Part shown: in pieces, positions 1-7,228 of the stretch
Layout of the letters: every line of letters starts with the position of its first letter
Numbering within the stretch: the stretch's first letter is position 1
Source: UBA1738 sp045580145
GTDB lineage: Bacteria > Bacillota > Clostridia > UBA1381
Assembly: GCA_045580145.1 (NCBI GenBank)
Contig: JAZNNI010000117.1
Location: 1-25,417 of the forward strand
Length of the DNA: 25,417 bases
Direction of reading: 5' to 3'
The notes under the pieces: generated by a model
Told to the model about the DNA's origin: nothing
The model's input: the letters and a program-made list of their open reading frames with translations, nothing else
Database searches by the model: none
Made by a program: the position numbers and the translations under genes

Positions 1-792
1 CTCCTAAACGAATATTACAGAAACCTATATGTAGAAGAACGGATACACAAGAATCCCATGGACAATGTGGAGATGATGAAAAAGGCAAACTTCCTGTCAG
101 CACAAGGAAAGGAAGACCTGCCGGAATGCGAAACCATCGAAGTCTTCACAGATGAGGAGCTTGAAAAATTCAAAGCCGAAGCCTTCAGAACACACTCTAC
201 GGGCAACAGAGTATATCAGCAGGCAGGAGCCTACATCCTGATGCTCAACACAGGACTGCGAGCAGGTGAACTCATGGGGCTTCTAAACAGCGATATAGAC
301 TTAGAGAACAAAACAATAACCATAAGACAAGCGGTGAAATTAGTCGACCAAAGAGACGGAACAAAGCTCATAGGCGGTAAGGTAAAAAAAGTAGGCAAAC
401 CAAAAACCACCACAAGCAAACGAGTCGTACCGCTAAACAGTACGGCTATAGAAATGATACACGACTTGCGAAAAGAATACTACTTCGGCGAAGACACTCC
501 GCTAGTGTGCGATGCCAACGGTGACTATGCAAACCCAACTAACCTACGAAAACGACTATATAGAATAGAAGATGCTGCAGGAATAGAAACAAAAGGACTC
601 CATGCATTCAGACACACCTTCGCCACCAAGCTAATCAACGGAACAAAGTGTGCTGACGGAAGCATAAAAACACTAAACATAAAAGCGATAGCCGACATCC
701 TCGGACATACCACTACCGAGATAACCGAGAGGTACTATGTAAAGAAGGACACCTCAAGGCTAACCGGAATCACAGACGGATTCGAGATATGA
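1..792 (+). CDS. Tyrosine recombinase/integrase, 5'-truncated by the window start
   Basis: The reading frame is open from base 1, so the ATG at 58 is probably internal and the N-terminal DNA-binding domain lies outside the window. What remains is the catalytic domain of a phage-type tyrosine recombinase. It has the first catalytic Arg in GLRAGELMGL, a lysine-rich beta-hairpin region (KVKKVGKPKTTTSKR), the HAFRHTFATKL box (His-x-x-Arg) and the LGHTTTEITERYY box, with the second His and the nucleophile Tyr. The protein would cut and rejoin DNA at attachment sites and probably belongs to a second element lying left of the window. It differs in sequence from the integrase at 1808-2959. Its product and family are confident; its target site is not visible, although a tRNA-Trp gene lies about 420 bases beyond its stop. 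Confidence 0.9.
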   Translation, partial: LLNEYYRNLYVEERIHKNPMDNVEMMKKANFLSAQGKEDLPECETIEVFTDEELEKFKAEAFRTHSTGNRVYQQAGAYILMLNTGLRAGELMGLLNSDIDLENKTITIRQAVKLVDQRDGTKLIGGKVKKVGKPKTTTSKRVVPLNSTAIEMIHDLRKEYYFGEDTPLVCDANGDYANPTNLRKRLYRIEDAAGIETKGLHAFRHTFATKLINGTKCADGSIKTLNIKAIADILGHTTTEITERYYVKKDTSRLTGITDGFEI

Positions 793-1173
793 TAGAATCG
801 CAGAATAGAATACCCCTGAGAATGAAATTAAATCACTCTCAGGGGTATCAAAATTTGATACGCATAAACAAAGAAAAGAGATTTTTATTTTGGGCAAAAA
901 AATAATCTGTGAGAATTAAAAAATATTCTCGCAGAATTATTCTCTACAGGCGAAATTGATAGAATTAACAAAATCAAGTGATGCTAAAATGATGATGTAG
1001 CAGACGGAATCGTTAGAAACGGATGCGACCGTATGCGAAATTGATGCTCATTTCAGGCATAATTATTTGAAACACAAGACCATGCACCGTCATCAGAAAT
1101 ATAATCTAAAATTACTAAAAATTGCTATTGATGCTCAAAAAAGTGAAGATTGCCGCTCTCGAATTTTGACAAT
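793..1173. other. Non-coding stretch with three strong hairpins after the left integrase
   Basis: No convincing gene is visible here. Three inverted repeats follow the integrase stop. ATACCCCTGAGA and its complement enclose a 15-base loop (about 810-848). They run into the near-palindrome GTATCAAAATTTGATAC (about 846-862). Then TCTGTGAGAAT pairs with ATTCTCGCAGA (about 907-935). None has a clean T-run on the plus strand. They may act as transcript ends or recombinase/attachment structures of the element to the left. The rest, to about 1170, is unremarkable AT-rich DNA. Confidence 0.4.
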
Positions 1174-1207
1174 AAAAAATGGCTCAAACCCAGTGTTTGA
1201 GCCAAAT
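1174..1207 (-). terminator. Intrinsic terminator of the tRNA-Trp unit
   Basis: On the minus strand TTTGGCTCAAAC and GTTTGAGCCA form a long stem with a short loop, followed by a TTTTTTATT run. It lies a few bases after the encoded CCA of tRNA-Trp, so it ends that transcript. Confidence 0.85.
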
Positions 1208-1211
1208 ATAT

Positions 1212-1285
1212 TGGCAGGGGTAGAAGGACTCGAACCCTCAAGAACGGTTTTGGAGACCGGCATGTTACCATTACATCATACCCCT
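1212..1285 (-). tRNA. tRNA-Trp (CCA anticodon)
   Basis: The minus strand folds as a complete tRNA. The acceptor stem is AGGGGTA/TACCCCT. The D-arm is ATGT/ACAT with GG in the loop. The anticodon arm is CCGGT-CTCCAAA-ACCGT, giving anticodon CCA, and the T-arm is GAGGG/CCTTC around TTCGAGT. The discriminator base is G, as expected for Trp, and the 3' CCA is encoded. The first base pair of the anticodon stem is a C-T mismatch. The gene has no obvious promoter of its own and appears to be read from the promoter at 1399-1427, through the broken copy upstream. Confidence 0.88.
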
Positions 1286-1330
1286 AAAGAGCGCCATATT
1301 AAGTTGTTTTTGTATTATAATACTGTCATA

Positions 1331-1378
1331 GGGACACGGCTTTGGAGACCGTTGCTCTACCAACTGAGCTACACCCCT
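1331..1378 (-). pseudogene. 5' half of a second tRNA-Trp, lacking the T-arm and 3' end
   Basis: Starting right after a strong promoter, the minus strand reads AGGGGTG, a textbook D-arm (GCTC/GAGC around AGTTGGTA) and an anticodon arm ACGGT-CTCCAAA-GCCGT with anticodon CCA. After GTGTC the sequence departs from any tRNA. There is no T-arm, no 3' acceptor strand and no CCA. It is therefore a truncated tRNA-Trp whose D-arm is closer to the usual bacterial form than that of the intact copy downstream. It is co-transcribed with the intact gene. The cause may be a deletion or an old integration event. Confidence 0.8.
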
Positions 1379-1398
1379 AAATTTTTGATTACCAGAAT

Positions 1399-1427
1399 AT
1401 ATTACCACAAAAATAATTACTTGTCAA
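1399..1427 (-). promoter_or_regulatory. Sigma-A type promoter of the tRNA-Trp unit
   Basis: On the minus strand a perfect TTGACA (1427-1422) is followed, after exactly 17 bases, by TAATAT (1404-1399). The truncated tRNA-Trp begins 21 bases further on. Confidence 0.85.
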
Positions 1428-1560
1428 CATTTTTTTTGCAGTTTATAAATAAAGTTTTCATATATCAGGAATAACAAATTATTGACACCAAAATATCGCA
1501 AAAAACTGATGCAAAAAATTTACAAACAATAAAAAATAATACTGAATACACAAAAAATCC

Positions 1561-1589
1561 TTGACAAATATTTTTTTTTGTAGTATAAT
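1561..1589 (+). promoter_or_regulatory. Sigma-A type promoter of tRNA-Leu
   Basis: TTGACA (1561-1566) and TATAAT (1584-1589) match consensus perfectly with a 17-base spacer. They lie 21 bases upstream of the tRNA-Leu 5' end. Confidence 0.92.
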
Positions 1590-1610
1590 CTTTAATGTTG
1601 TATAAGAGAT

Positions 1611-1699
1611 GCCCAAGTGGCGGAATTGGCAGACGCCCAGGACTTAAAATCCTGTGGGACTAATATCCCGTGCCGGTTCGACCCCGGCCTTGGGCACCA
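1611..1699 (+). tRNA. tRNA-Leu (UAA anticodon), integration target
   Basis: This is a class II tRNA with a long variable arm. The acceptor stem is GCCCAAG/CTTGGGC. The anticodon arm CAGGA-CTTAAAA-TCCTG gives anticodon TAA. The variable arm is TGGGACTAATATCCCG, the T-loop is TTCGACC, and CCA is encoded. The 3' 58 bases, from the anticodon loop to CCA, are duplicated exactly at 11927-11984. The gene therefore remains intact because the integrated element supplies the 3' part. Confidence 0.96.
1642..1699 (+). repeat. attL: 58-bp direct repeat inside tRNA-Leu
   Basis: These bases are identical to 11927-11984 over all 58 positions, and the match ends at the CCA (next base G here, C there). The identity runs from the anticodon loop to the 3' end. 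This is a typical core/identity block for tyrosine-integrase elements that enter the 3' half of a tRNA gene. Confidence 0.93.
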
Positions 1700-1700
1700 G

Positions 1701-1742
1701 AAAGTGGCTTAAAACCTTGTGTTTCGAGCCACTTTTCTTTTT
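1701..1742 (+). terminator. Element-borne terminator after tRNA-Leu
   Basis: AAAGTGGCT (1701-1709) pairs with AGCCACTTT (1727-1735). The stem is extended inside by AAAC/GTTT and followed by TCTTTTTTTTT. It starts one base after CCA, so the integrated element replaces the original terminator, which is now stranded beyond attR at 11987-12018. Confidence 0.8.
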
Positions 1743-1776
1743 TTCCTATTTACTCTCTTTCCGCTCCGATTCAATT

Positions 1777-1807
1777 TTTCCACCAATTTCCACCAAATTT
1801 CCACCAA
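1777..1807. repeat. Three TTTCCACCAA repeats, left-end integrase arm sites
   Basis: The exact 10-mer TTTCCACCAA occurs at 1777-1786, 1787-1796 and 1798-1807, ending one base before the integrase stop codon. The same word occurs twice near the right end (11755-11764, 11766-11775). Position and symmetry suggest arm-type binding sites for the integrase N-terminal domain. This is inferred, not shown. Confidence 0.7.
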
Positions 1808-2959
1808 TTACATAGCAGCCCTTAAAAGTCCACTCATGACATTCGTAGCTTTTTTCTTTTGATTTATACTTGGATGCAGGTAAAAATTTGCTGTAGTAGT
1901 CATTGTAGAATGACCTAAATACTCCTGTATAATTTTCAGGTCTATGTCATTATCCAAAAGACTTGTGGCTACACTATGACGGATATCATGAAATCGTATA
2001 AGGGGAAGATTATTCTTTTTCAATAGGTCAGTAAATGCATGAGATACATAGCTTACTGCAAGAGGTTTTCCATCATCCCACCTACACACAAAGTCACTAT
2101 CAATATATCCCCCTCCAAGAAACAGCTTATCATTAGCCTGTATACTCCTCAGTTTGCAGAGATATCCATACATTTCGTCATCTATCGGAAGCTCTCGTGT
2201 ACTGCTTTCATTTTTTGTACTTTCCTGATACAGTTCCTTGTTAGCTGTTGTCCTTGTATTTCTGATATGAATTATTCTTCCATCGAGGTCTATGTCTGAC
2301 CATTTAAGTCCACATATCTCCCCTCGCCTTAATGCATAATGCGAACATAGGACTATCACACTTTCAAGTGCTGTACCCTTTGAAACAGATATAAGTTTTT
2401 TAAGTTGTTCTTCATTGTAAATATTAGGCTCATACTTTTTAATTTGTGGAAGAACAGTTCTGTCAGCCATATTGTAAGGAATAGCATTTTGCCTTAATGC
2501 TTCCTGCAATGCTTTTCTGATATTGGCATGATGCTTTTTCACTGTTGAAGCACTTAGTCCTCTATCAAGTAATGCATCATAATATGACTGAATGTGCTGA
2601 GGAAGTAACTCTGATAAGAGTATTTTCTGAGGCTTGAAATATGGAACAATATGATTATTTATAACATTACAGTAGTTATAATATGTTGTCGGCTTTAAAT
2701 TTTTCTCTATACGGTGGAGCCAGTTTTCCATATATTCATCAAATGTCATTTTCTGAAAAGGAACGATTTTCTGAACCTCAATCTTATTTTCATACTCCTT
2801 TCTGATTTCTTCCATTCGTTGTTCTGCTTTGCGTTTATTATTACCTTTAATAGGAACATCTGTAGAAATTTCCTTAGACCTTTTCTTCCCGCCTTCATCC
2901 CATTTCAAGATGCAATAATAACACTTTGCATTTTGTTTTTTTCTTAAATATGCTTTCAT
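1808..2959 (-). CDS. int: Site-specific tyrosine integrase of the tRNA-Leu element
   Basis: This 383-residue protein inserts and excises the element at tRNA-Leu. The N-terminal part (about 1-60) is a small arm-site DNA-binding domain. Residues about 70-175 are the core-binding SAM-like domain, and 180-375 the catalytic domain. Catalytic residues visible are Arg211 (ALRRGE), His324 and Arg327 (FHDIRHSVATSLL), His350 (LGHS) and the nucleophile Tyr360 (FYLHPS). I chose the ATG at 2959 because AGAGAGG lies 7 bases upstream; an in-frame GTG at 2989 has no such site. The gene is last in the rep-xis-int order. Its stop is adjacent to the arm repeats and about 110 bases from attL, the usual layout. 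Confidence 0.95.
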   Translation of the reverse strand: MKAYLRKKQNAKCYYCILKWDEGGKKRSKEISTDVPIKGNNKRKAEQRMEEIRKEYENKIEVQKIVPFQKMTFDEYMENWLHRIEKNLKPTTYYNYCNVINNHIVPYFKPQKILLSELLPQHIQSYYDALLDRGLSASTVKKHHANIRKALQEALRQNAIPYNMADRTVLPQIKKYEPNIYNEEQLKKLISVSKGTALESVIVLCSHYALRRGEICGLKWSDIDLDGRIIHIRNTRTTANKELYQESTKNESSTRELPIDDEMYGYLCKLRSIQANDKLFLGGGYIDSDFVCRWDDGKPLAVSYVSHAFTDLLKKNNLPLIRFHDIRHSVATSLLDNDIDLKIIQEYLGHSTMTTTANFYLHPSINQKKKATNVMSGLLRAAM

Positions 2960-3022
2960 CTTGTAACCTCTCTTTTCAATGATTGTCACTCAATGATTGC
3001 ACTATGTTGTATAGATTTATCA

Positions 3023-3220
3023 TCAAGCACTCTGCATGGCTATTTTTCTCAGGTAACTTTGTAATCCTGCTTTGGGAATAATATATTTACTTCTGACTTT
3101 TTTATTCGGAATTTCACCTGATTGCAAATACATATATGCTGTGCTTCTGCCTATATGAAGAATATTCATTAGGTCTTTTACAGAAAGAACATCACTATAA
3201 TTTTCCAGTATAATTACCAC
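3023..3220 (-). CDS. xis: Excisionase-like small helix-turn-helix protein
   Basis: This protein of about 65 residues has a MerR/excisionase-type winged helix. The segment SVKDLMNILHIGRSTAYMYL is the helix-turn-helix, and KVRSKYIIPKAGLQSYL is the wing with the usual final helix. Proteins of this kind bind and bend DNA at attachment sites and favour excision. It lies between the Rep-like gene (40-base gap) and int (63 bases to the chosen int start) on the same strand. The start is uncertain. The frame opens at GTG 3220, but the best ribosome site (AGAGGTGG) overlaps that GTG, so initiation may be a few codons later at a non-ATG codon. The role is assigned from size, fold and position. Confidence 0.8.
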   Translation of the reverse strand: MVIILENYSDVLSVKDLMNILHIGRSTAYMYLQSGEIPNKKVRSKYIIPKAGLQSYLRKIAMQSA

Positions 3221-3260
3221 CTCTTTTCTCTTTTATTGTTGTTACAATTATCCGCTCCGA

Positions 3261-4343
3261 TTAAGCACTATTTTGTAACTTAGTCTTATTTTCTTCTCTT
3301 AAAGTAAGTCCTTGCAGATTATTATCCGATATTTTTCTCTTAATAAGTTTTATTGGGTTATCAAGTTTATCTATTCCCCATTTAGAAGGTATGAACATAT
3401 AAGGACAAATACCAAGCTTCATCAGTTTCTGATCAAAATGTCTGCTACTTACCTTATTATTTTTTGATTTAGCTAAGACGTACTCTCTAAATTCTTTTGT
3501 AGACTTCATTGTATTGAGCAGCTTTTTTACATAGCTGTAAGAGTAAAAGTCATACCTTGTAAAAAATTGTTCAATCTTATTACACACTGCATATTCAGCA
3601 ATTTTAATATCAATGAAGTCAACAAATTTTCTCTTTTCAAAATCAACATCAAATTTTTTACATATACTCTTTAGATAGACATAATGTGATTGAACCTCAA
3701 GTCTTAATATACCTTTACTTTCCTCTATTTCCTCTGTCTTAACAAAGCTCTTATTCAGCTTTTCCAACTGCTCATTTTGACGATAACTTAATTGATTTTC
3801 CTTATCATAGAAATTTATAGTAAAGTTTTGATTTTGATTGTGTTTCATTTGTCCTGTTGTTTTAAGATAAAAACTGGTATCAGGTTCAATATCTCTTATC
3901 TCATTAAAGGTTGAATAATTTGAAAAACGATTATCTTTATTATAGGTGTAAAAAAGATGAAAGAATTTAATGTACTCTTTGACATAATCAGTTTTGATAT
4001 TAAAGCAGAAATCAATTCTTGTTGACTTATTAGTAAGAATGTCAATTTTCTTACCCTTTATGTATTTATTAATTTTACTATTAAAGTCCTCAAAGAATTT
4101 TTCTAACTCTATCCTTGAATTAAAAATATCATCAAGGTTTCTAACATTCCCATAATTATCTATCCCTGTTATTTTTCCACCTATTAACAAGTTTTCTGAT
4201 GAAGGATAATAGGCTATTCTGATTTTTCTAATAAAGATAAAATAGTAAGTTTGTAAACAATTATTATCAACTACTACTTTCCAAGAAGAAACATCAATAT
4301 CTTTTTCTTTAACAGGGATAATGATTCTAATATTATCAATCAT
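3261..4343 (-). CDS. Replication-initiator-like protein (Rep_trans / phage gene II type)
   Basis: This 360-residue soluble protein carries, in order, STRIDFCFNI (about 105-115), INFYDKENQL (about 177-187) and ILRLEVQSHYVYLK (about 212-226). This Arg-Ile-Asp / Tyr-Asp-Lys / Arg-x-Glu pattern is seen in rolling-circle replication initiators of the Rep_trans and filamentous-phage gene II/CRI groups. Such proteins nick one strand at an origin and join it again through a tyrosine. Several tyrosines are present and I cannot name the catalytic one. It is first in the rep-xis-int order, and the 470-base hairpin-rich region upstream would be a natural origin. It could also serve as the nickase for mobilisation, since no separate relaxase is present. 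The family assignment is from motifs only. Confidence 0.6.
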   Translation of the reverse strand: MIDNIRIIIPVKEKDIDVSSWKVVVDNNCLQTYYFIFIRKIRIAYYPSSENLLIGGKITGIDNYGNVRNLDDIFNSRIELEKFFEDFNSKINKYIKGKKIDILTNKSTRIDFCFNIKTDYVKEYIKFFHLFYTYNKDNRFSNYSTFNEIRDIEPDTSFYLKTTGQMKHNQNQNFTINFYDKENQLSYRQNEQLEKLNKSFVKTEEIEESKGILRLEVQSHYVYLKSICKKFDVDFEKRKFVDFIDIKIAEYAVCNKIEQFFTRYDFYSYSYVKKLLNTMKSTKEFREYVLAKSKNNKVSSRHFDQKLMKLGICPYMFIPSKWGIDKLDNPIKLIKRKISDNNLQGLTLREENKTKLQNSA

Positions 4344-4816
4344 TATTTACCCTATATAGTGATTTAAGCTAAATAAAATAACTTTTTTCACTATCCTTTG
4401 TTACAGTATTTGTTAATGAATTATATAACTCATTCTTGTAACTTTTCTAATATTAGATTAAAGGGTTAGCTAACCTTGTCACATATATAATTTTATCAAA
4501 CAAAAATGGAAAAGTCAATAATTTAACAATTTCGTAACACCTTTTTCGTGGCTATGAATAAGTTTGTGCATTCGCTCTACGGAAACATGCACAAAAAACT
4601 TATTTTTATTTTATTTAGTTTTAAGCATGCACAAAACATCAAGTTTTTTTTGTTAATTGTCCACAACAGTTGTTACAAAGTTATTACAGTTTTAGGAGTT
4701 TTATTTTCAGAAGTCGACTTCTACCAAGTATGAATATATCCGAAAAGGAAAATTGACTCAAATATGTAAAGTCAAGTTTTATGAAGGGGTGGTAAAATTT
4801 ACTACCAGTTAAGGAG
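4344..4816. other. Non-coding region with palindromes: candidate replication or transfer origin
   Basis: This region holds no supported gene. It contains the palindrome GGTTAGCTAACC (4464-4475). It also contains a large hairpin in which AATAAGTTTGTGCAT (4557-4571) pairs, with a 3-base bulge, with a right arm from 4587 to about 4604 around a 15-base loop. A third copy of CATGCACAAAA follows at about 4626-4636. A further hairpin, GGTGGTAAA/TTTACTACC (about 4788-4806), sits just before the ribosome site at 4811. The arrangement next to a Rep-like gene suggests a double-strand origin or oriT, plus the leader of the amidoligase gene. Confidence 0.45.
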
Positions 4817-4875
4817 GTGATGCTCAGCATTAATATTTTTCCCAAGCAGGTACAAAAGTACCTGTTATTTTTTTA
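4811..4875 (+). promoter_or_regulatory. Leader with strong ribosome site and attenuator-like terminator
   Basis: AAGGAGGTG runs directly into ATG (4820). That frame reads MLSINIFPKQ and continues without a stop into the amidoligase at 4904. Inside it, CAGGTAC (4847-4853) pairs with GTACCTG (4858-4864) across an AAAA loop and is followed by TTATTTTTTT. This is an intrinsic terminator in the middle of an open frame. The layout resembles translation-coupled attenuation: ribosomes on the leader would block hairpin formation. No regulator or ligand can be named. Confidence 0.55.
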
Positions 4876-4903
4876 CCCAAATTTCAGAAAGGATGAATTA
4901 AAA

Positions 4904-6004
4904 ATGAAAGAAACAAAAAGAATTTGCAAGAGTTGTGGTTGTATCTGCACGAATGCAGCCATCTTAGTAAACCAAGGATTTGAGGATGAAGGATATGTTT
5001 GTCCCGACTGTATTTCATCAGGCTATTTTAAGTGCAGTCATTGTGGTGGGTATTACTCACAGCATTATCACTGGGCATCCGACAGTGACCTTACTATATG
5101 CAGTCATTGTTCCGCTCTTTACGAAATATGTGAAGACTGCTCAGAGATTGTCTTTAACACAGAAGTTCACTATCACAATGGCTATTACTATTGTCATAAC
5201 TGTTATGATGATATTGTCCGCGACAGCTTAGGTAATCTCATTGAGGATTACAGTTACAAGCCTGTTCCTGTTTTCTTAGGAGAGACCTCTGATAATCTCT
5301 ATCTTGGTGTAGAGCTTGAAGTCGACTCAGGTAACTCATACGAATCCGCAATCAGTATCTCGAATAAGTTCTCTGATGTGTACCTAAAGCGAGACGGAAG
5401 TTTAGAGACAGGATTTGAGATTGTATCTCATCCCGCGACACTTCATTATCACAAGTACGGATTAGGTTGGGAGTACATAATGAACATCTGCACCGATAAC
5501 AATATGAAAAGTCATGATACCTCAACCTGTGGCTTACACTGTCATGTCTCACGGCTGTTTTTCGGAGATACTCTAGATGAGCAGGACTTACATATTGCGA
5601 AGTTGATTTTACTTGTAAATAAGTTCTGGGATAATTACATCGTTCCATTCTCCAGAAGAAACATCACGCAACTTGACAGATGGGCAGCAAAGCCTAATGT
5701 AACTATACTCGACACCGACACAGAGGCAGAAATAATCGACAAGGTTAAAGGCACAAGATACAAAGGAAGATATCAGGGTATCAATCTTGAAAACAGCTAT
5801 ACAATAGAGTTTCGTATCTTTAGAGGAACATTAAAACTTAATACCTTTATAGCAACACTCCAGTTCGTGGACTGTATATGCAGATTTGCAAAATCAATGA
5901 AACTATCTGACATATACACTGTGAACTGTAGTGATTTGTTTTCAGGAAAAGGAAAAGATTATCCTGAGCTTATTGAATACTTGAAATCAAAAAATCTTAT
6001 GTAG
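4904..6004 (+). CDS. Zinc-ribbon amidoligase-family protein
   Basis: This 366-residue protein belongs to the Amidoligase_2-type (COOH-NH2 ligase) family. Residues 1-100 hold about seven Cys-pair knuckles (C8/C11, C33/C36, C44/C47, C66/C69, C76/C79, C97/C100), likely binding several zinc ions. The ligase domain follows, with GVELEV (135-140), RDGSLE (163-168), FEIVS (171-175), CGLHCHVS (209-216) and IEFRIFRGT (301-309), the acidic, His and Arg residues that place ATP and metal. The family is predicted to join a carboxylate to an amine using ATP; the substrate is unknown. The ATG at 4904 has AAAGGATG at good spacing. The same frame can start 28 codons earlier at 4820, within the attenuator-like leader. 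The next gene starts 12 bases after the stop, so the two are co-translated. Confidence 0.8.
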   Translation: MKETKRICKSCGCICTNAAILVNQGFEDEGYVCPDCISSGYFKCSHCGGYYSQHYHWASDSDLTICSHCSALYEICEDCSEIVFNTEVHYHNGYYYCHNCYDDIVRDSLGNLIEDYSYKPVPVFLGETSDNLYLGVELEVDSGNSYESAISISNKFSDVYLKRDGSLETGFEIVSHPATLHYHKYGLGWEYIMNICTDNNMKSHDTSTCGLHCHVSRLFFGDTLDEQDLHIAKLILLVNKFWDNYIVPFSRRNITQLDRWAAKPNVTILDTDTEAEIIDKVKGTRYKGRYQGINLENSYTIEFRIFRGTLKLNTFIATLQFVDCICRFAKSMKLSDIYTVNCSDLFSGKGKDYPELIEYLKSKNLM

Positions 6005-6016
6005 GAGGAATTTATT

Positions 6017-6883
6017 ATGTGTATAATAGCAATTAAGAATAAGGGAATTAACTTGCCTAGCGAGGAAACACTCGAAACAATGTTTAAGAACAATGCAGAT
6101 GGTGCTGGATTTATGTATGCGGCTAATAATAAGGTTATAATCAACAAAGGCTTTATGACTTTCCGCTCCTTTAAATCTGCTCTTGATAAGCTGTCTGAGA
6201 AGCATGACATAACTGACCTTCCTCTTGTAATGCATTTCCGCATAGCAACATCAGGACAGGTTGACGGTGGAACTACACATCCTTTTCCGCTGTCGGGTAA
6301 GAGAAAGAACCTAAAGAAGCAGTATATTGAAACTGACATTGGTATTGTCCATAATGGAATTATACCAATCAAAGCACCGCATAATATGTCGGATACAATG
6401 CAGTACATATCAAAGCAACTGACAGTCTACAAACGAATACAGTCAGACTTTTATAGCAGTGAACATTGGAGAAGAAAAATTGAAAAGGAAATTCAAAGTA
6501 AAATGGTGTTCTTGGATAACTCGGGTGAGATTTATATGATAGGAGATTTTGTGACGGATAATGGGATGATTTACAGCAATCATTCTTACGAGGAACGTTC
6601 TTTCTTGCTTGGATATGATAGATTCTTAGACTATCACTCAAAGAGTAAGCTCTGTCCGATTGATGGGTACATCACTACTGATTGCGGTGAACTCATAGAC
6701 TGCGAGGATGGACTGTATCTCATCAGTAAATACGGACAGGTGTATGAATATGACTTCTCCTTTGATGTTGCTGTTCCAATAGATGCATCAGCATATACCT
6801 ATGAGAATGTACCATTTTTTTATAACGAATCACAAGCATTGTACTTTGATGTGTCAGAATATCATTCTGTATTGATAGAATAG
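6017..6883 (+). CDS. Class II glutamine-amidotransferase-like Ntn hydrolase
   Basis: This 288-residue protein begins Met-Cys. Removal of Met would expose Cys2 as the N-terminal nucleophile, the hallmark of class II amidotransferases. Matching elements are NADGAGF (26-32), MHFRIATSG (72-80), THPF (87-90) and VHNGI (111-115). These build the glutamine pocket and oxyanion site in that superfamily. The C-terminal 150 residues are less recognisable. It could free ammonia from glutamine for the adjacent ligase, or hydrolyse an amide. AGGAGG lies at the stop of the amidoligase gene, 12 bases before the ATG, so the two genes are probably translationally coupled. Predicted associations of amidoligases with such proteins are known from comparative genomics; the product is unknown. 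Confidence 0.8.
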   Translation: MCIIAIKNKGINLPSEETLETMFKNNADGAGFMYAANNKVIINKGFMTFRSFKSALDKLSEKHDITDLPLVMHFRIATSGQVDGGTTHPFPLSGKRKNLKKQYIETDIGIVHNGIIPIKAPHNMSDTMQYISKQLTVYKRIQSDFYSSEHWRRKIEKEIQSKMVFLDNSGEIYMIGDFVTDNGMIYSNHSYEERSFLLGYDRFLDYHSKSKLCPIDGYITTDCGELIDCEDGLYLISKYGQVYEYDFSFDVAVPIDASAYTYENVPFFYNESQALYFDVSEYHSVLIE

Positions 6884-7228
6884 TCTATTTTTGAAACAAA
6901 ACATACTTGGGGTATGTCAGGATATTACTAACCAAGACTGGTATCAAGATTATTTGTTTAAATCAATTATTTTCAACCGAGAATTCATTTTTGGGTGCTG
7001 GGTATGTAATCCATATGCCTGACATCAAATTTGGCTTACAGGAAAAATAAAGTCATTTTCCCCGAGAAAGGAGTGGTGCCTATGCTTGTCTAAAAAAGTG
7101 TACTTTATTAGATATAAATATTTCAGGTTTTAAGGACTTATTTTGTGTCCGACAAAGCCTGTTTTTGTTTATGAACATATCTACAAAGTGCAGACACATT
7201 TTCAAACAAATTGAAAGGATATTTTACT
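6884..7228. other. Intergenic region with possible resolvase site
   Basis: No gene is supported in these 345 bases. CATAC-TTGGG-GTATG (about 6902-6916) is a small hairpin. Just upstream of the resolvase, GTGTCCGACA (7145-7154) and TGCAGACAC (7189-7197) form an imperfect inverted repeat with centres about 43 bases apart. This could be a subsite of a recombination site used by the downstream resolvase. Confidence 0.35.

Noticed and set aside
1067..1474. 135-codon plus-strand open frame
   Set aside because: It runs antisense through both tRNA-Trp copies, their promoter and their terminator, and has no ribosome site.
4548..4733. 61-codon open frame in the putative origin region
   Set aside because: It spans the bulged hairpin and repeated CATGCACAAAA words; composition and lack of a ribosome site argue for non-coding DNA.
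5959..6408. 149-codon minus-strand open frame
   Set aside because: It is antisense to the amidotransferase-like gene and overlaps two well-supported genes; no ribosome site or family signature.
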